Source of the DNA: Sporodiniella umbellata
Lineage: Eukaryota > Mucoromycota > Mucoromycetes > Mucorales > Rhizopodaceae
Direction of reading: 5' to 3'
Assembly: GCA_025677835.1 (NCBI GenBank)
Contig: JAIXMR010000001.1
Location: 558,001 to 622,000 of the forward strand
DNA: 64,000 nucleotides
Position numbers and translations under genes: made by a program
Part shown: piece by piece, positions 11,724 through 23,428 of the stretch
Layout of the letters: each line of letters begins with the position of its first letter
Numbering within the stretch: position 1 is the first letter of the stretch
Notes under the pieces: generated by a model
What the model saw: the letters and a program-made list of their open reading frames with translations, nothing else
Database searches by the model: none
Told to the model about the DNA's origin: nothing

Positions 11724-13963
11724 ATGGGAAAATCAAACCAAGAATTAAAATACAAACGACTTAAAGTAGGCCATGCCTGCTATGTATGTCGAAGTAAAAA
11801 GATAAAGGTAAGCATAGAAACGATTATGCTCGCTAGCGATCCTTTTTTTTTTTTTTTTAAAAAAAAAAAACAAACCAACTAAAATATACCTCTTTAGTGC
11901 GATGGGCTGAGACCTTGTATGCAGGTAAAAACAAATAAAGCAATGATCATAGTACTGTTTGTTGACTCTCTCTCTCTCTTTAGTGTAAAGGTACAGGAAA
12001 AATTCAAACAACGTCATCAACAGCAGTAGAACTAATATAGAATAATATAGCACGAGGAAGAAATTGTGTATCCTCCAAAGAAGAGCTGTTAGCGCAAGAA
12101 TCGCCCGAAGCTTGTAAAGACAGTTTGGATACCAGTAGTTGCAGCGAATCAGACGATGATTCAATCCTTTTTTCTACTGGAGATAAATCGCTTCACCCCA
12201 TATCACCGCACGCCAGTATATGTTACGAATCGTGGTCCAGCCACTCCTCCATCTCAATAGCAGAAGATCAGAACGAGGAAAATGAATACCCTTTGTTCGG
12301 TGGTTTTGTTCATTGGACAGCGGAGCCGCCTTTACCTACAGGCTACTCTCATCCAATTGAGATGCCTACAGCTGATATACAAATGCATCTGATAAATCTG
12401 TTTTTCGAAACGTATCATACATCAGTTCCCATGATACCCAAAGCGTTCTTTTTTGAGCAGCTCCGTGTGAAAGGTCCATTGATCACCCCTCTCTTATTAA
12501 ACGCCATTTACTGTACAGTGAGCGAAAGCTCTACACTGTTGGATGTCCCCAAGTCAAGTGTTTTCTTCAATCGCTGCAAGAAATTGCTCGATGATTTCCT
12601 AGATGTTCCCAGAGTTAGCACAGTCATTGCGCTCTGCCTTTTGTCTTGCTATGAACCTAGTCCGGCTAGGGGGAAAGCAGACACCACATCTTACTGCAGA
12701 GCATGGATGTATGGCGGCATGGCTTCTCGCATGTGCCTAGAACTCGGTCTGAACGTAGATACTCCGGCGACAAGAAAAGGTCTTGGTACAGAAGACATTG
12801 AAATTCGGCGTAGGGTCTTTTGGGTGTGTTACATATTCGATAAAGTTCAAAGCCGTGAATGGGAAAGAACATGGACCTTGCCCTCTTCCTTGGCTAATAC
12901 CCACCTGCCCGAGTCTCTACCCACTGAAGATAAAGAAGAGCGCCGTCATCTGTTGGCCTTCTCACAACTGGCCCATCTTTCCGTCATTGCTGAAGAAGGT
13001 CTTCAAATTCGCTCTTTGTATGCTATCAGTGGGAAAATCAATATGAGCTCAGTTCACCAACAGCTGGAACAGTACCACACTAGTGTCTTGAGGTGGTTAC
13101 AAGATGCTGCAAACACTTCCTTTGCTCCAGAAGAAATCAGCTTCTCAAGAAACAGGCTTATCGCTTATTTTATGCTGAACGAAGTTTTAATCTTACTGCC
13201 CAAAACATCAGAAAGAGTATCCAAACAAGGTGGCTATGTAGCTGAGCTCATTCGCCTGGCTGATACCATCTGTCATCATTCTTTTAAAGTCACTAGCTAC
13301 GAAGTCTTGGCCCATTCTGTGGGTTCCGCTCTTCAAGCTATTAAAAGTGGTCATCTTGAAGCATCCCTGTCCCATGAATGTATTGCTAAATCTCTCAAAA
13401 TCTTTACCACTATCCAGCAACGAGCTATGATTCCCAAATTTTCAGAGACAGTTCGCTACATCAACACACTTTATCGTCAATCTAGAAAAAACCAACAAGA
13501 GACCAAGAAAAAAACCCAAGAGTCCCCTTTGGACCAAGCCAGTCGCTCGGCATGTCTAGAAGAACCGCAGCAAGAGTTTGCTATTCTACAAAAACCCCTT
13601 GTAAAGACCGAAGCTCTCTGTACTCCAACAGAAAAACAACCTTGGCTTCAGGCTTTATATAACGATGCAAATCAAACCCCCATACCGCTAACGCCAGAAG
13701 ATTCTCTTCAGTTTAGTACTCTCTCAAGTCCTGATCAGGGTGAGCAGCTGTGGACCATGCCTTCTTATCTCTCTGACACTGCTTTTCCATCTGAAGGCTG
13801 TCAAGCACAATCCTACTTTGCCTCATTTCCTGCCACAAGCCACACCGATTATATTGCTTCTTATGACCCTCTCTATATGAATGAATCATACAACTATCTT
13901 CCTGAGCACCTAGAAACTCTCACGAATGCTCAGGCATATCCACCGCTGTATTATACAAACTGA
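11724..13963 (+). CDS. Zn2Cys6 (Gal4-type) transcription factor, 676 aa
   Basis: Four exons: 11724-11807, 11898-11924, 11984-11990 (7 nt) and 12051-13963. Spliced this way the six cysteines fall at residues 19, 22, 29, 35, 38 and 45, giving C-x2-C-x6-C-x5-C-x2-C-x6-C, the exact binuclear zinc cluster. The basic stretch RSKKIKCDGLRPC binds DNA in this family. The large last exon carries the fungal-specific middle homology region (about residues 150-420, with RAWMYGGMASRMCLELGLN and EIRRRVFWVCYIFDK). An acidic/Gln/Pro-rich C-terminal tail follows and may be an activation domain. The regulated pathway cannot be read from the neighbours. The open frame alone begins only at a non-ATG codon inside the last exon; the DNA-binding domain is recovered only with the three short exons. 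Confidence 0.9.
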
Positions 13964-15605
13964 AATCACTAGCCTCTCCCCCCCCTCCCTCCAAAAAAAA
14001 AAAAAAAAAAAAAAAAAACTCAACAGCTCAATGCCCAAGATCTCTTTTACATATTTATTCAAACTGCATGTTTTTCATATTACACACATACACAAACATA
14101 CACACTATGACTCTTATTTTTTTTTTTAAATACATATATACTCATTTATTTATTGGTTACATTAAAAGTCAGGCTCTCTCACTCTTCATATTTTTATTAT
14201 TGTAGTCTTTTGATATTAAAATATTTCTTTAAAAGTGATTTAATTTTTTTTTTTTACGTTAGTTATTTTACTTTCTTCTCGTTCTATGCTTAGTAGGTGC
14301 ATAGAGTCGTACAAGTAGAATGAGCTTAAAGGTCACAAAAAAAAAAAAAAAAAAAGACCTTAACAGGAAGATCACGTGTATTGACCTCATTTATTGATGT
14401 ATGGCCAAGGCCAGGATCCGACTCATTTAATACCTCTTTATAAAACGATTCTGTTTAATGTATGGCTTAAAATTAGAGCACAGTTTTTCTACTGTTTCCT
14501 TTATTGCACCCCCCCTTTTTTTTCTAAATAAAAACATTGGTTTCCGTCATAAAACATATGTTTTGTCAATCTATGATGTTATTGAAAACTCTCAGAAGAT
14601 GCAGCTTGTAAATCTCCTTTTCAAAAAACGTAAAGTGTGTAACCTATTTGACTTGTCACATAGTTAGCCTTTTTGAATAGAGAGGTTATCGGATATCTTT
14701 TTTTGTTTTATTTGTTTGTTCTAAAGCTTGATTCAGGTTTCTATACCGTTCATTTAGTGTTGTGGCGTATTGATGCGTGTGCTTGTCTTCATGTTTTTAT
14801 ACTATAAATATCATCAGAAAGCCCCCAAAAAAGATATGTAAAGACCTTGCGCTATTTTATTCAAAAAAAGAAAGGAATACTACCTTTTTTTTATATAGAT
14901 CTATATTACTCTATTTATACCTGTTTTACTGTTTCATAGCAATTGTTTCATTAGAAACGATTGACTTCTGTCCAGTAAAACCAATGTAAAGTGGCTGATC
15001 ATTGGGTTTGAAAACAATAGTAAATATATTTGGGGATGTTTATAAGTCAATCTCGTATATATAAAAGAAAACACATGTAAAACACTATTGAAAGTATCTT
15101 CTGCAATAATTTTTTTTTGCATTTATTTAGAAAAAACTTCTGTCCTTTTACCAAGAAAGAGGTTACATCAAAATGAACTTTTTTTCAAAGACAACTGATG
15201 CGCAAGTGAAAACTTTAACAGCAGAGTACAGAACATTTACAGAAAAACTTTGACTTCAGTAGAAGAATTCGCGCATATTGTCTAAAAGTGAGCTATTATT
15301 TCTCAAATAAAACGACCGTACTATAGTCGTATTCGCTTTAATTAAAGGCGGCTTTTTTGATCGCGTTTGACATCTATTTTTGGGAATTTTTTTTTTTTAG
15401 AAAAAGTTTGTGGCGTGAAGTGCCGAAAACGAAACCTTTTTTTTTTTTTTTTTTTTTTTTAGCTGTGTTTAGATTGATAGTAAAAGAAAATTTGATAAAA
15501 CAGTTCTTGGATAAAGAAAATAGATAGGCACTTTTACGGTTGTGATATTTTTTCGATATAGATGAGAATACAAATTAAAAACCAAAGCCTCTTTTATAAT
15601 TGCAG
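13964..15605. other. AT-rich spacer, no gene recognised
   Basis: A runs at about 13994-14018 and 14336-14355 and T runs at about 15436-15460. It lies between two converging transcripts, so mostly 3' flanks. No RNA gene or domain-bearing ORF was seen. Confidence 0.5.
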
Positions 15606-16797
15606 TTAAAGATAAATAGATGACGCTTTTAAGGACTCTGTTTGGCTTTCATTGAATGTAATCCCAGAACCGCCGCCGATGGTGCTTGCCAAAGGTTCAA
15701 AGTGCGTTTGTCTTGGCACATCTTGACTCTCGATCATACCGTGTTTTTCTGTATAAATCCCGAAGCAAAGACGAGCCACAGAGTCTCGAATTTTGTGTAA
15801 ACCCACCTGAAAAAAAAAGATAACAACGATGATGACAGAGATAGTTAGATACCAAATCGCTGCGCTGGGACCCACAGACCAGTCAAGAAAAGAATACACC
15901 CACCACTTTTCACTAAATTTGTACATCGTCAGTCTTTTCTTTTACCCGGGTTTGCACAAATAGACTAAAAAAGAACAAAAGCAAAACAAATACTTACACA
16001 CCAAATATAATAAAAGTCAAAAACATATACATTACAACCGTGCCATATACCGCCAAGACCATCTTTATCTGGACAAGCATTCGGTTTAACACAACTTCTA
16101 GCAAAATGGTAAACAAAGTAACCGCATGCAGCGAAATACTTATCCAAAAATCCATATGGCTCAAATGTGCTATTTCAGGAAAATAAAAATAAAGTTTTCG
16201 GATACTTTTCGAGTTTACCATTAAACAAGCGTTCGTTGGCTAAAAGGGACCAAAAGACGACTGGTGTTTGAATACTATTTTTTTTTTTTTTTGAAAGAGT
16301 ATGAATAAAGAGTACAGCAACAAAGTACCTTACTTGAAGACAATGACAGTGTGATATAAGTATACGTAGAGATAATTGAGTACAGGCGATTGATCAAAAA
16401 AAGACACAGGGCGTTGGCAAGAGGCAACGTTTGATCTAAGGTATCTAAAGTGGTGATACAGCGTTGTCTAAATACGCTTTTTGTATAAGATGGAAAGGGA
16501 GAAGGAGGCGAAGTTACTATTGTTATTTACCAGTAGATATGCATTCAGTCCTATGAATGTCAAATCTGTAAAATAAGCAAAAAAGTGCTGGAACTGTCCT
16601 GTTACAATAGACCATACAATATCTATGCATAGAACCACAAAGCTGTATAGGGATAACAACAGACGGATAGAAAATAAAGTCTTGGACTTTACAAAATGAG
16701 AGCTCACTGCGCGCTCTGGTTCAAAACAGTCCAAGCAGAACCAGCGAACGAAAGAAGAGTTGGATTGCTGAATAGGTTCGTCACTAAAAGCTTTCAT
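15606..16797 (-). CDS. multi-pass membrane protein, FAR-17a/AIG1-like
   Basis: Five exons (16797-16531, 16467-16334, 16274-16219, 16169-15998, 15912-15606) give 311 aa; every junction keeps phase. About six hydrophobic segments span the middle, followed by a cytosolic-looking tail. The FAR-17a/AIG1 (ADTRP) family uses a membrane-embedded Thr and His to hydrolyse fatty-acid esters of hydroxy fatty acids. Thr77 in HFFAYFTDLTFIG and His167 in SISLHAVTLFTILLE, nine residues before a Glu, sit in the corresponding places. Family placement is inference from this pattern and topology; a rolling-stone-like or other fungal membrane family is possible. The N-terminal Cys/Trp-rich part (FVRWFCLDCFEPE) may lie on the cytosolic face. 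Confidence 0.75.
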
Positions 16798-17451
16798 GAG
16801 CTATTAGTTTTTTTTTTAAAAAAAAGAATGGATGAGAGCAAAAGAGGAGACATAGTGTTTATCTTTGGGTTTTGTGGAGATGTAATACATTGTCTCCTCT
16901 TTTTACTTTGTTTTCATAGTTCTTTTTTTTTTTTTTTTTTCGAGAGTATAGCCTGATGTATTTAAGGAGTACACACAGACCGAAGTAAAAACTAGAAGTA
17001 TGAGTAATCTGTGCTCAATGCTGGCTTTTCTTGCTTTCAGGAGGTACTTGAAAAGCAACAAAATAAACTGAAACTGTAGAAAAAAAAAATATTCTGAGAA
17101 AACAAAGGTATCTTTTATTTTCTGATGATACTTGTATGCTTCCTTTTGCTCTATTGACTACTGAACTTTTATGAAATAGCAAGTTTTTGCTTTTTCCTTT
17201 ACATTTTGGTTGCCGTCTAGTGCTGTTATAAAACACTCCAAAAAATAATAAATAGATCTGCTCCCTGAGAGTCAATTGACAGGTAATTCTATTGTTTTAA
17301 GGAGACGGCCTACTCCTTTTTAAATTGTTTTGTTTTCCAAAAATGCGACACTAACTTCTAAAATTCCGTCTTATATTTCGGAGTACAAAAAACCGAAGCC
17401 TCAATTTTACAACTTTTTTTTTGACCTTGGCTTCTTCTTTGTAACAACAAA
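16798..17451. other. divergent promoter region, no gene seen
   Basis: It lies between the starts of the FAR-17a-like gene (minus) and eIF3i (plus). It holds a T10A8 junction at 16808-16825, right before the minus-strand ATG, and a T run at about 16921-16940. Confidence 0.5.
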
Positions 17452-18567
17452 ATGAGACCCATTTTACTTCAAGGCCATACTCGTGCTTTGACTCAGATCA
17501 AGTACAACAGAGAAGGCGATTTACTTTTCACTGTTTCCAAAGATAAAGTCGCCAACGTTTGGTATTCTCATAATGGTGAACGTTTGGGTACTTATACTGG
17601 CCATCTTGGAAGTGTTTGGACAATTGACATCAACGGTATATTTTTTTAAGCAAATCAGAAAAAAGAAGTTTTTTCTAACCTGATTGCTTAATGGCGGATT
17701 GATTTGATTTTTAGCCTCCAGCACTTTGCTTGTTACCGGCTCTGCAGATAACTCTTGCAAGCTTTGGGAGGTTCAAACGGGTCGATGCTTGAAAACTTGG
17801 GAATTCAAGACAGCCGTGAAGTGTGTGGAATTCAGCGAAGACGGTTCAATGGTATTGTGTGTAACAGAGCAACGTATGGGTTTCTCTGGTACTGTCACAG
17901 TTTACCCTGTAAACAGCGACGTGAATAGCACTCGTAAGTTTGATTTTTTCTATAGAGATTTGTAACTTTCTAACGATTTGCAGAATCTAACACGCCAATT
18001 GTTGTTATCACTAACAACGGAGAATCCAAGGCTGTTGTCGCTGGATGGAGCTTTTTGGACAAGTACATTATTACCGGTCACGAAGATGGTACTATCTGTC
18101 AATGGGATTGGAAATCCGGAGAAAAAACAAAGTCTGTCAAAGCACACGAGGATGTCTTGACTGATATGCAGATGAGCAGCGATCGTACTTACTTTATTAC
18201 TGCCTCTAAAGATAAAAGCGCCAAAATTATTGATGTCGCTACTTTGGATATCAAGAAGACTTACGCCACGGATACACCCCTCAACTCTGCATCTATTGCG
18301 CCCAAACATCAAGAATTCGTTATTGTTGGCGGTGGTCAAGATGCAATGAATGTTACAACAACCTCTGCTAGACAGGGTAAATTCGAAAGCAGATTTTACC
18401 ATAAGATCTTGGAAGAAGAAGTGGGTCGTGTTAGAGGTCACTTTGGTCCTATCAACACAATTGCTACTCACCCCGAGGGTACTAGCTACTCAAGTGGTGG
18501 TGAGGACGGCTACGTTCGTGTTCATCATTATGACCCTGATTATTATACTTTCAAGCTTGAAATTTAG
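17452..18567 (+). CDS. TIF34: translation initiation factor eIF3 subunit i (WD40)
   Basis: Three exons (17452-17635, 17715-17933, 17984-18567) give 328 aa, the usual eIF3i size. The start [19 protein letters not shown] is characteristic of eIF3i/TIF34/TRIP-1. Further blades are seen at [53 protein letters not shown] and the terminal [15 protein letters not shown] with [15 protein letters not shown]. The protein is a seven-bladed propeller in the eIF3 complex, binding eIF3b and eIF3g, and acts in 43S scanning in the cytosol. The 3' end is 81 bp from the convergent MBIP-like gene, so the two 3' UTRs must overlap or nearly touch. Confidence 0.96.
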
Positions 18568-18648
18568 AGTGATTAAAATAAAAAGAAAAAAACAAAAAGA
18601 GAAAAATGGCTGTTTTATTTTAATTAGGATAAATATTGTATGTGTTGA

Positions 18649-19620
18649 TTATGTGTGAGAGTCAGACATGGCATCTGATAGTTGTTTATGAATATTCAAT
18701 TGATCAATCACGGCTCGTGTTAAAGAAGTGTTGCTTCTACCGGTTGTTTTTAGCATGCCCGCTTGTGGCACAGTCGTGTTGATTTTGGTGGAGGTGTACT
18801 TGTCTTCAGGGGCACGGGTAATATATGTAATAGGTGGAGGGGGAGGGAATGTTCGATTCGGTTGATTGAAATGAACGGCTGCCCAGGTAGGATATTCACG
18901 TTCAATTTCCATCAGTGCGTTCTCAAGTATTTTGACTCTTTCAATTAAAGAAAATGGCGGGTTAGCGTTTTGATCAAGTTTGACGTTTAAATGTTGTTCT
19001 ATGTTGTTGATCCGTTCAATCGATTCAGATTGTGTTGATGTTGGAACTTCTGTCTCTTTGTTTTGGATTACGTTGGTTGAGCGAGCCAAAGGACCATCTT
19101 CGTTGTTCACAATGTCAAATTTCATTTGAATGTTGCGGTTGATTTCTCGAGCGTCTGTTCTTGCACAGGTAACATCGTCTGCTGTGGGATCGTGACGGCT
19201 GAGGAATTCAGTTCGGTTGCTTTCGTCTAGTTCGTTTCTTTTTGCTTGAATGAAAGTTTCGATTCGCTGATCTACTTCCTTGGTTGTAGCGCGAATCTGT
19301 ACTTTTTCACCATCCATGCGTTTGATCCGCTCTTTGTTTTCGTCCTCTTCTTCTTCTGATGGTCTACGCCTTTTGAGCAGCAAATCCTTGTGCGTTTTAT
19401 CCGGTTTCTCTAGTACATCCTCCTTGGCATCTACATGTCTTTCTAAGCACTCTAACAACCGTTCCACTACCTTTTCTAATTCTTCGGGTAGCTTCTCTAA
19501 CTGGGTACGTGACAAAACAGTGAGCTCTGACTCAAGACATTCGCTTGTCTCTAGTAAGCCAATGCCCTTAAAAAACTGCGAGAGTTCTCTGTCCCAGGTG
19601 AGTGCTGATTCTTCAGACAT
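18649..19620 (-). CDS. MBIP-like protein (MAP3K12-binding inhibitory protein family)
   Basis: Single exon, 323 aa. The central block CARTDAREINRNIQMKFDIV followed by NNEDGPLARS matches the conserved CARTDA...VxNxxGP core I know from MBIP1. The following IERINNIEQHLNVK and PPFSLIERVKILENALMEIE form the paired coiled-coil/leucine-zipper segments that end the MBIP conserved region. The N-terminal third is acidic and helical, with a basic patch LLLKRRRPSEEEEDE that may be a nuclear signal. Known role in animals: subunit of the ATAC histone acetyltransferase complex and a regulator of the kinase DLK. In a fungus, a chromatin-complex role is inference. The Pro-run (FPPPPPITY) near the C-terminus is lineage-specific. 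Confidence 0.75.
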   Translation of the reverse strand: MSEESALTWDRELSQFFKGIGLLETSECLESELTVLSRTQLEKLPEELEKVVERLLECLERHVDAKEDVLEKPDKTHKDLLLKRRRPSEEEEDENKERIKRMDGEKVQIRATTKEVDQRIETFIQAKRNELDESNRTEFLSRHDPTADDVTCARTDAREINRNIQMKFDIVNNEDGPLARSTNVIQNKETEVPTSTQSESIERINNIEQHLNVKLDQNANPPFSLIERVKILENALMEIEREYPTWAAVHFNQPNRTFPPPPPITYITRAPEDKYTSTKINTTVPQAGMLKTTGRSNTSLTRAVIDQLNIHKQLSDAMSDSHT

Positions 19621-19859
19621 TGGGCTTTTTTTGCCAAAAAAAAAAAAAAAAGAAAATAGTAAAAAATAAAATAACCAATATGAAAAAAGTTGATTAACGA
19701 TAATGCACTTTTGAAGTCAAGCGAAAATAAAATAAAAAGAAACACAGTCCATGTGTATGTAAACAAAGTGTGTAGGTGTTTTTATTTATTCTATGGTGTA
19801 GATGGGTATATTTGACTAAGCTGTATGTGTGCGTACATATGTGTGTGCTTTTTTGTCGT

Positions 19860-20525
19860 TTAGTCTTGTAGCCAAGCCGGCCTATAGAGCGGATCATAAG
19901 AGACCAATGTACGATCAAACATTTCAATAAACTATTTCAAAAGTGAGCTCGACTTGCCTTGTCTTTTGTGTTTGTTCTTACCTCTTGGTCAGCCAACACT
20001 TTGGTACCTGCAAACCGACGATACTCATCGAATATAGAGGTCAAAGACCAGTTTTGAATTCTTCTTAAGCAGCCAACCAAACATCCAATACGGTGTTTTC
20101 CTTTCAGACAATGAATCAATACTGGGTGACAGCGTTCATCGAGAAGTTTCACTAAAGCATGTGTAATGTCTTTATGATTTACTTCACCAAAAGGTTCCTT
20201 GTTTCCTTCGGTTTTATAGTGAAATACTTGGATGCCTTCTTGTTCAACAAAGTGCTGCATTTCCTCTGGATAGTCCTCCATGGCAAAGTATCTATTTCAA
20301 CCATGTGTGCTCAATAATCGCTCTTGTTCACTTCCCTACTTACAATATTGTTTTGAGGCCAAGTTTACGTAGAAAAGCAAAATTTTGTTTGTTGGGATGT
20401 CCAGAGCGGTAAACGCCTGAAGCAATCATTGCAAAATTAAGAGGTGGAACAAGTGGCATGTTGGGTCGCGTATAACAAGTTGGACACACATCGACATGAT
20501 CTGTAGCTTGATGTGGCTTCTTCAT
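19860..20525 (-). CDS. PFA-DSP family tyrosine/inositol-pyrophosphate phosphatase (Siw14/Oca-like)
   Basis: Three exons (20525-20344, 20291-19982, 19931-19860) give 187 aa. The N-terminal PPLNFAMIASGVYRSGHPNK is the plant-and-fungi atypical dual-specificity phosphatase entry motif. The P-loop HCLKGKHRIGCLVG puts the catalytic Cys at residue 122 and Arg at 128 (C-x5-R). The last exon supplies DQEFIEMFDRT, the usual family ending, so the in-frame read-through after GACCAAGAG is not the real C-terminus. Family members such as Siw14 cleave 5-diphosphoinositol polyphosphates; others act on phosphotyrosine. The P-loop has Ile where Thr is commoner (HRTG). The N-terminus also carries a CPTC pair in a poorly conserved lead segment. 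Confidence 0.92.
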
Positions 20526-21702
20526 TTTCTCAATAAACGAACAGTATAGAAAGAGAGAGAGAGAGAGAAAAAAAAAAAAAAGGGAATGGTTGTGATAGCT
20601 TATTTCTTACTGACCAATAATATTCTGCTGTTCTTTTCTCAAGATAACCGCAACAAAGCTCAGCTACTGTTTAAAAGTGCAGAAAACAGGTACCAAATTG
20701 TATAGACAAAACAATGTGTTTGCATACGCTTTATAAACAAAAGCAAAATAATAGCAAATGTCAAACTAACTGTTTTGCTCAAAAGAGTGTTTCTGAAAAA
20801 ACCAAAAAAAAAGAAGGCTGAAAACCAAAAAAAACCTAGTTGAAAGAAATCTAGACCTTTTAGAGGGGGTTTAGAATTTGTTATAATAGGCTGTTATCGA
20901 TTTGTTCATTTTGAGCGCTGATGACAGATCCAAGCCTTGCCTTAGCAATAACAACCAGGGAAAGAACAAAAAAGTAAAATACACATGTTTTTTCATAATT
21001 ATGTCTGTTTTTTTTTTTCTTTTTTGACAAATCTTGTGAAAGCTATGCAATTTGTATGTCATTTGCCAGATCGCCTTGGGCTTTTACTATTGCCTCTGCT
21101 AGCGATACTTTATAGAGGAAGGGAATAAAGAGGCTTGCCCCTCCCTTTTCGCTTTTTTTTTTCTTTGGAAAAAGAAAAAGGCCTGGTAAGAGTATTGTCA
21201 GTGTCGTGTGTCATATGTAAACAGACAGATCGAAAGAGGGAATGTTATTGGCTGAAAAAGAGTTGCACCACCGTTGCTGTGAGCACAAAGATTCCAAATT
21301 CTTTGGTTGTGCAAACGAATGAACAAGCACCGAGTCTTACTGTGTTTGGAAAGAAATGAGGTAAAAAAAAGGAAGCTTATTTTTTGCAGATCGACACATC
21401 CAAAAAAAAAAAAAAAAAAAAAAAAAAAACCGGCTCCTCTTTTGATCTGCTTTTTTCTTTTTCTTTTAGGAAAACAAGGATGAGCTGTGTTTTACAGTAG
21501 TGGTTTATTCTATCTGAATTTATCTGAGGTTTCCCTAGTTAACATGCGTGAGTCCACATGCGTCAGTAAAGTGGCAATGATGTAATTCACATCATTTGTA
21601 TGTATATAAAAGGGAGGAGGGAAACTGAAGATCTTTTTTTTTTTTAATTTTTGATTCTTTCATCTATCACGCACACATACACACATAAACAAAGTCTTAG
21701 GG
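20526..21702. other. divergent promoter spacer, no gene seen
   Basis: It separates the phosphatase (minus) and lipid kinase (plus) starts. It contains a GA tract near 20551-20569, an A run at about 21402-21429 and the TATA box listed separately. Confidence 0.5.
21603..21610 (+). promoter_or_regulatory. candidate TATA box of the lipid kinase gene
   Basis: TATATAAA sits 93 bp before the ATG at 21703, followed by a T-rich and then CA-rich leader. Confidence 0.45.
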
Positions 21703-23308
21703 ATGTCATCTCATAACCAAACAAGCTCCACAGATCAATCCCATATAAGCGGTTTTCGTTCAAATACAGATTCAGCTACCACTGCCAGCTCTAAAAGACC
21801 GGTTACATTAATCGAAACAGGGCTTTTAAATGCCTCTGTTCGGTTCCAAGATATTGAAGCTGAAGGAAGACCAAGCATCTACCTTTTTATCTTTGTAAAC
21901 CCTCTCTCGGGCGACTGTAAAGGGGATGATCTTGTCAAGCTACCCATTCAGCACTTTCGACTCCGTCGTTTCCCTCAGGTCCAAGTCGAAATTCATAATA
22001 TCTTAGACAGTAAGGATCGCGACTTGGGTCTGGCCAACATCAAACTGGTAGAAGACATGGCTAAGCTAAACAAGCTGCCTTCTCTCGAAAGACACAACCA
22101 GACAGAAGAAGAACACAAGATTAGCGAGACGGTAAGAACAAGACATATCCACGTCTGGAGTGCAGGTGGCGACGGTACAGTGATGAGTGTGTTTGAAATG
22201 CTTGTTTCTCACAAAATCAATCTGGACAGTGTATTCTTTTCTTGTAAGTTTTTTTTTTTTTTATTGTTATTGCTGGTTAATTATGTATCAAAGCTCATAC
22301 AGAACAACAGGCATCCCTTTTGGCACCGGAAACGATTTTAGTCAAGTTTTGGGCTGGGGTCGAACCATTCCGCACAAGGATATCCTCGGTAAAAGGCTTA
22401 CACATCTTGAAGAGCTGATTACCGAGAGACTTCAAAATTCGGAGGCAGCCCGTCTGGACATTTGGCAGATTGAAATGTCTGCCTTTGAAGATGGCTATGT
22501 CCGACTGGCGGGCCCGGAGAGAAAGGATGGCCATGACGTGCTTGAAATCGACAGTCAGGATAGAGCCAAAAAACCTTCCATCACCAAAAAGATGTCAAAC
22601 TACATGTCAATTGGTGTACAGGGCTATGTTGGAAGCGGCTTTGAAAAACACCGAGCAGGTAATCGTCTGGCAAACATGCTTGTATACACCATAGAAAGCG
22701 CCAAATGGGTCTTTTGGCGTCGATTCCCCTCGGTCACAGGCTTCATTGATCGTATCGTACACCAAGGCCAGACAGTCCTTTCTTGTTCAGACGAAACCCA
22801 AAAAGAAACCAGCGTGCCTACCATGACTCAGAATTCGATCGATGTTGTTATTCAAAACATACCTCATATCTGGGGAAGAGAGGTGGACCTATGGGGAGAA
22901 ACAAAGCATGGATTGGAAGTGATCAAAAATCGATCTGGCCCTACAGACCCTGAACAGTGGACACAGCAACTTGCCAATGACGGTAAACTGGAGATCATGG
23001 CCATCGAAAACATGAGAAGCTATATCAAAGAATTGGCCAACCTACGCAATCACGTATTCCGTGTAGGTCAATTCAGTGGTCCTTTCGAGATCGAATTTTG
23101 CGAAAAAACAAACAAGAAACACAGCTGGTTTGATAACAGTTACAAGAAAAAGAATGTCATCTGTATCATGTGTGATGGTGAATTTTATATTATCAAAAAT
23201 CCCAAAGCTTTGAAGTTCAAACAGTACGCTCAAATATGGACTTTGGGTAGAAATGACGACAAAAAGATGGGTCGTTTGGTACAAGATGAACAGGCCGTCA
23301 GCTCATAA
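21703..23308 (+). CDS. diacylglycerol kinase-like lipid kinase (512 aa)
   Basis: Two exons (21703-22243 and 22311-23308) joined in phase 1. The catalytic domain begins near residue 60 (YLFIFVNPLSGD). It has the nucleotide-binding SAGGDGTVMSVFEML at about residue 152-166 and IPFGTGNDFSQVLGWG at about 181, which the intron interrupts (TTCTT|GC). The accessory domain follows with NYMSIGVQGYVGSGFEKHR, RLANMLVYTIESAKW and MAIENMRSYIKELANL. Known reaction: ATP-dependent phosphorylation of diacylglycerol to phosphatidate. There are no C1 zinc fingers, EF hands or signal peptide, so this is a minimal soluble form. A Ser/Thr-rich N-terminal 30 residues may be regulatory. Sphingosine kinase is less likely, because the accessory motifs are DAGK-type. 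Confidence 0.9.
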
Positions 23309-23428
23309 TACCAATATTAATCATACTAATTATACTTAATCATATTCTGAATTAAATAAATCCATCAAAATAATATATATAAGCAACCATAGTAATAAAT
23401 CGCTCTTCTTTATCCTCTGTATTTACAT

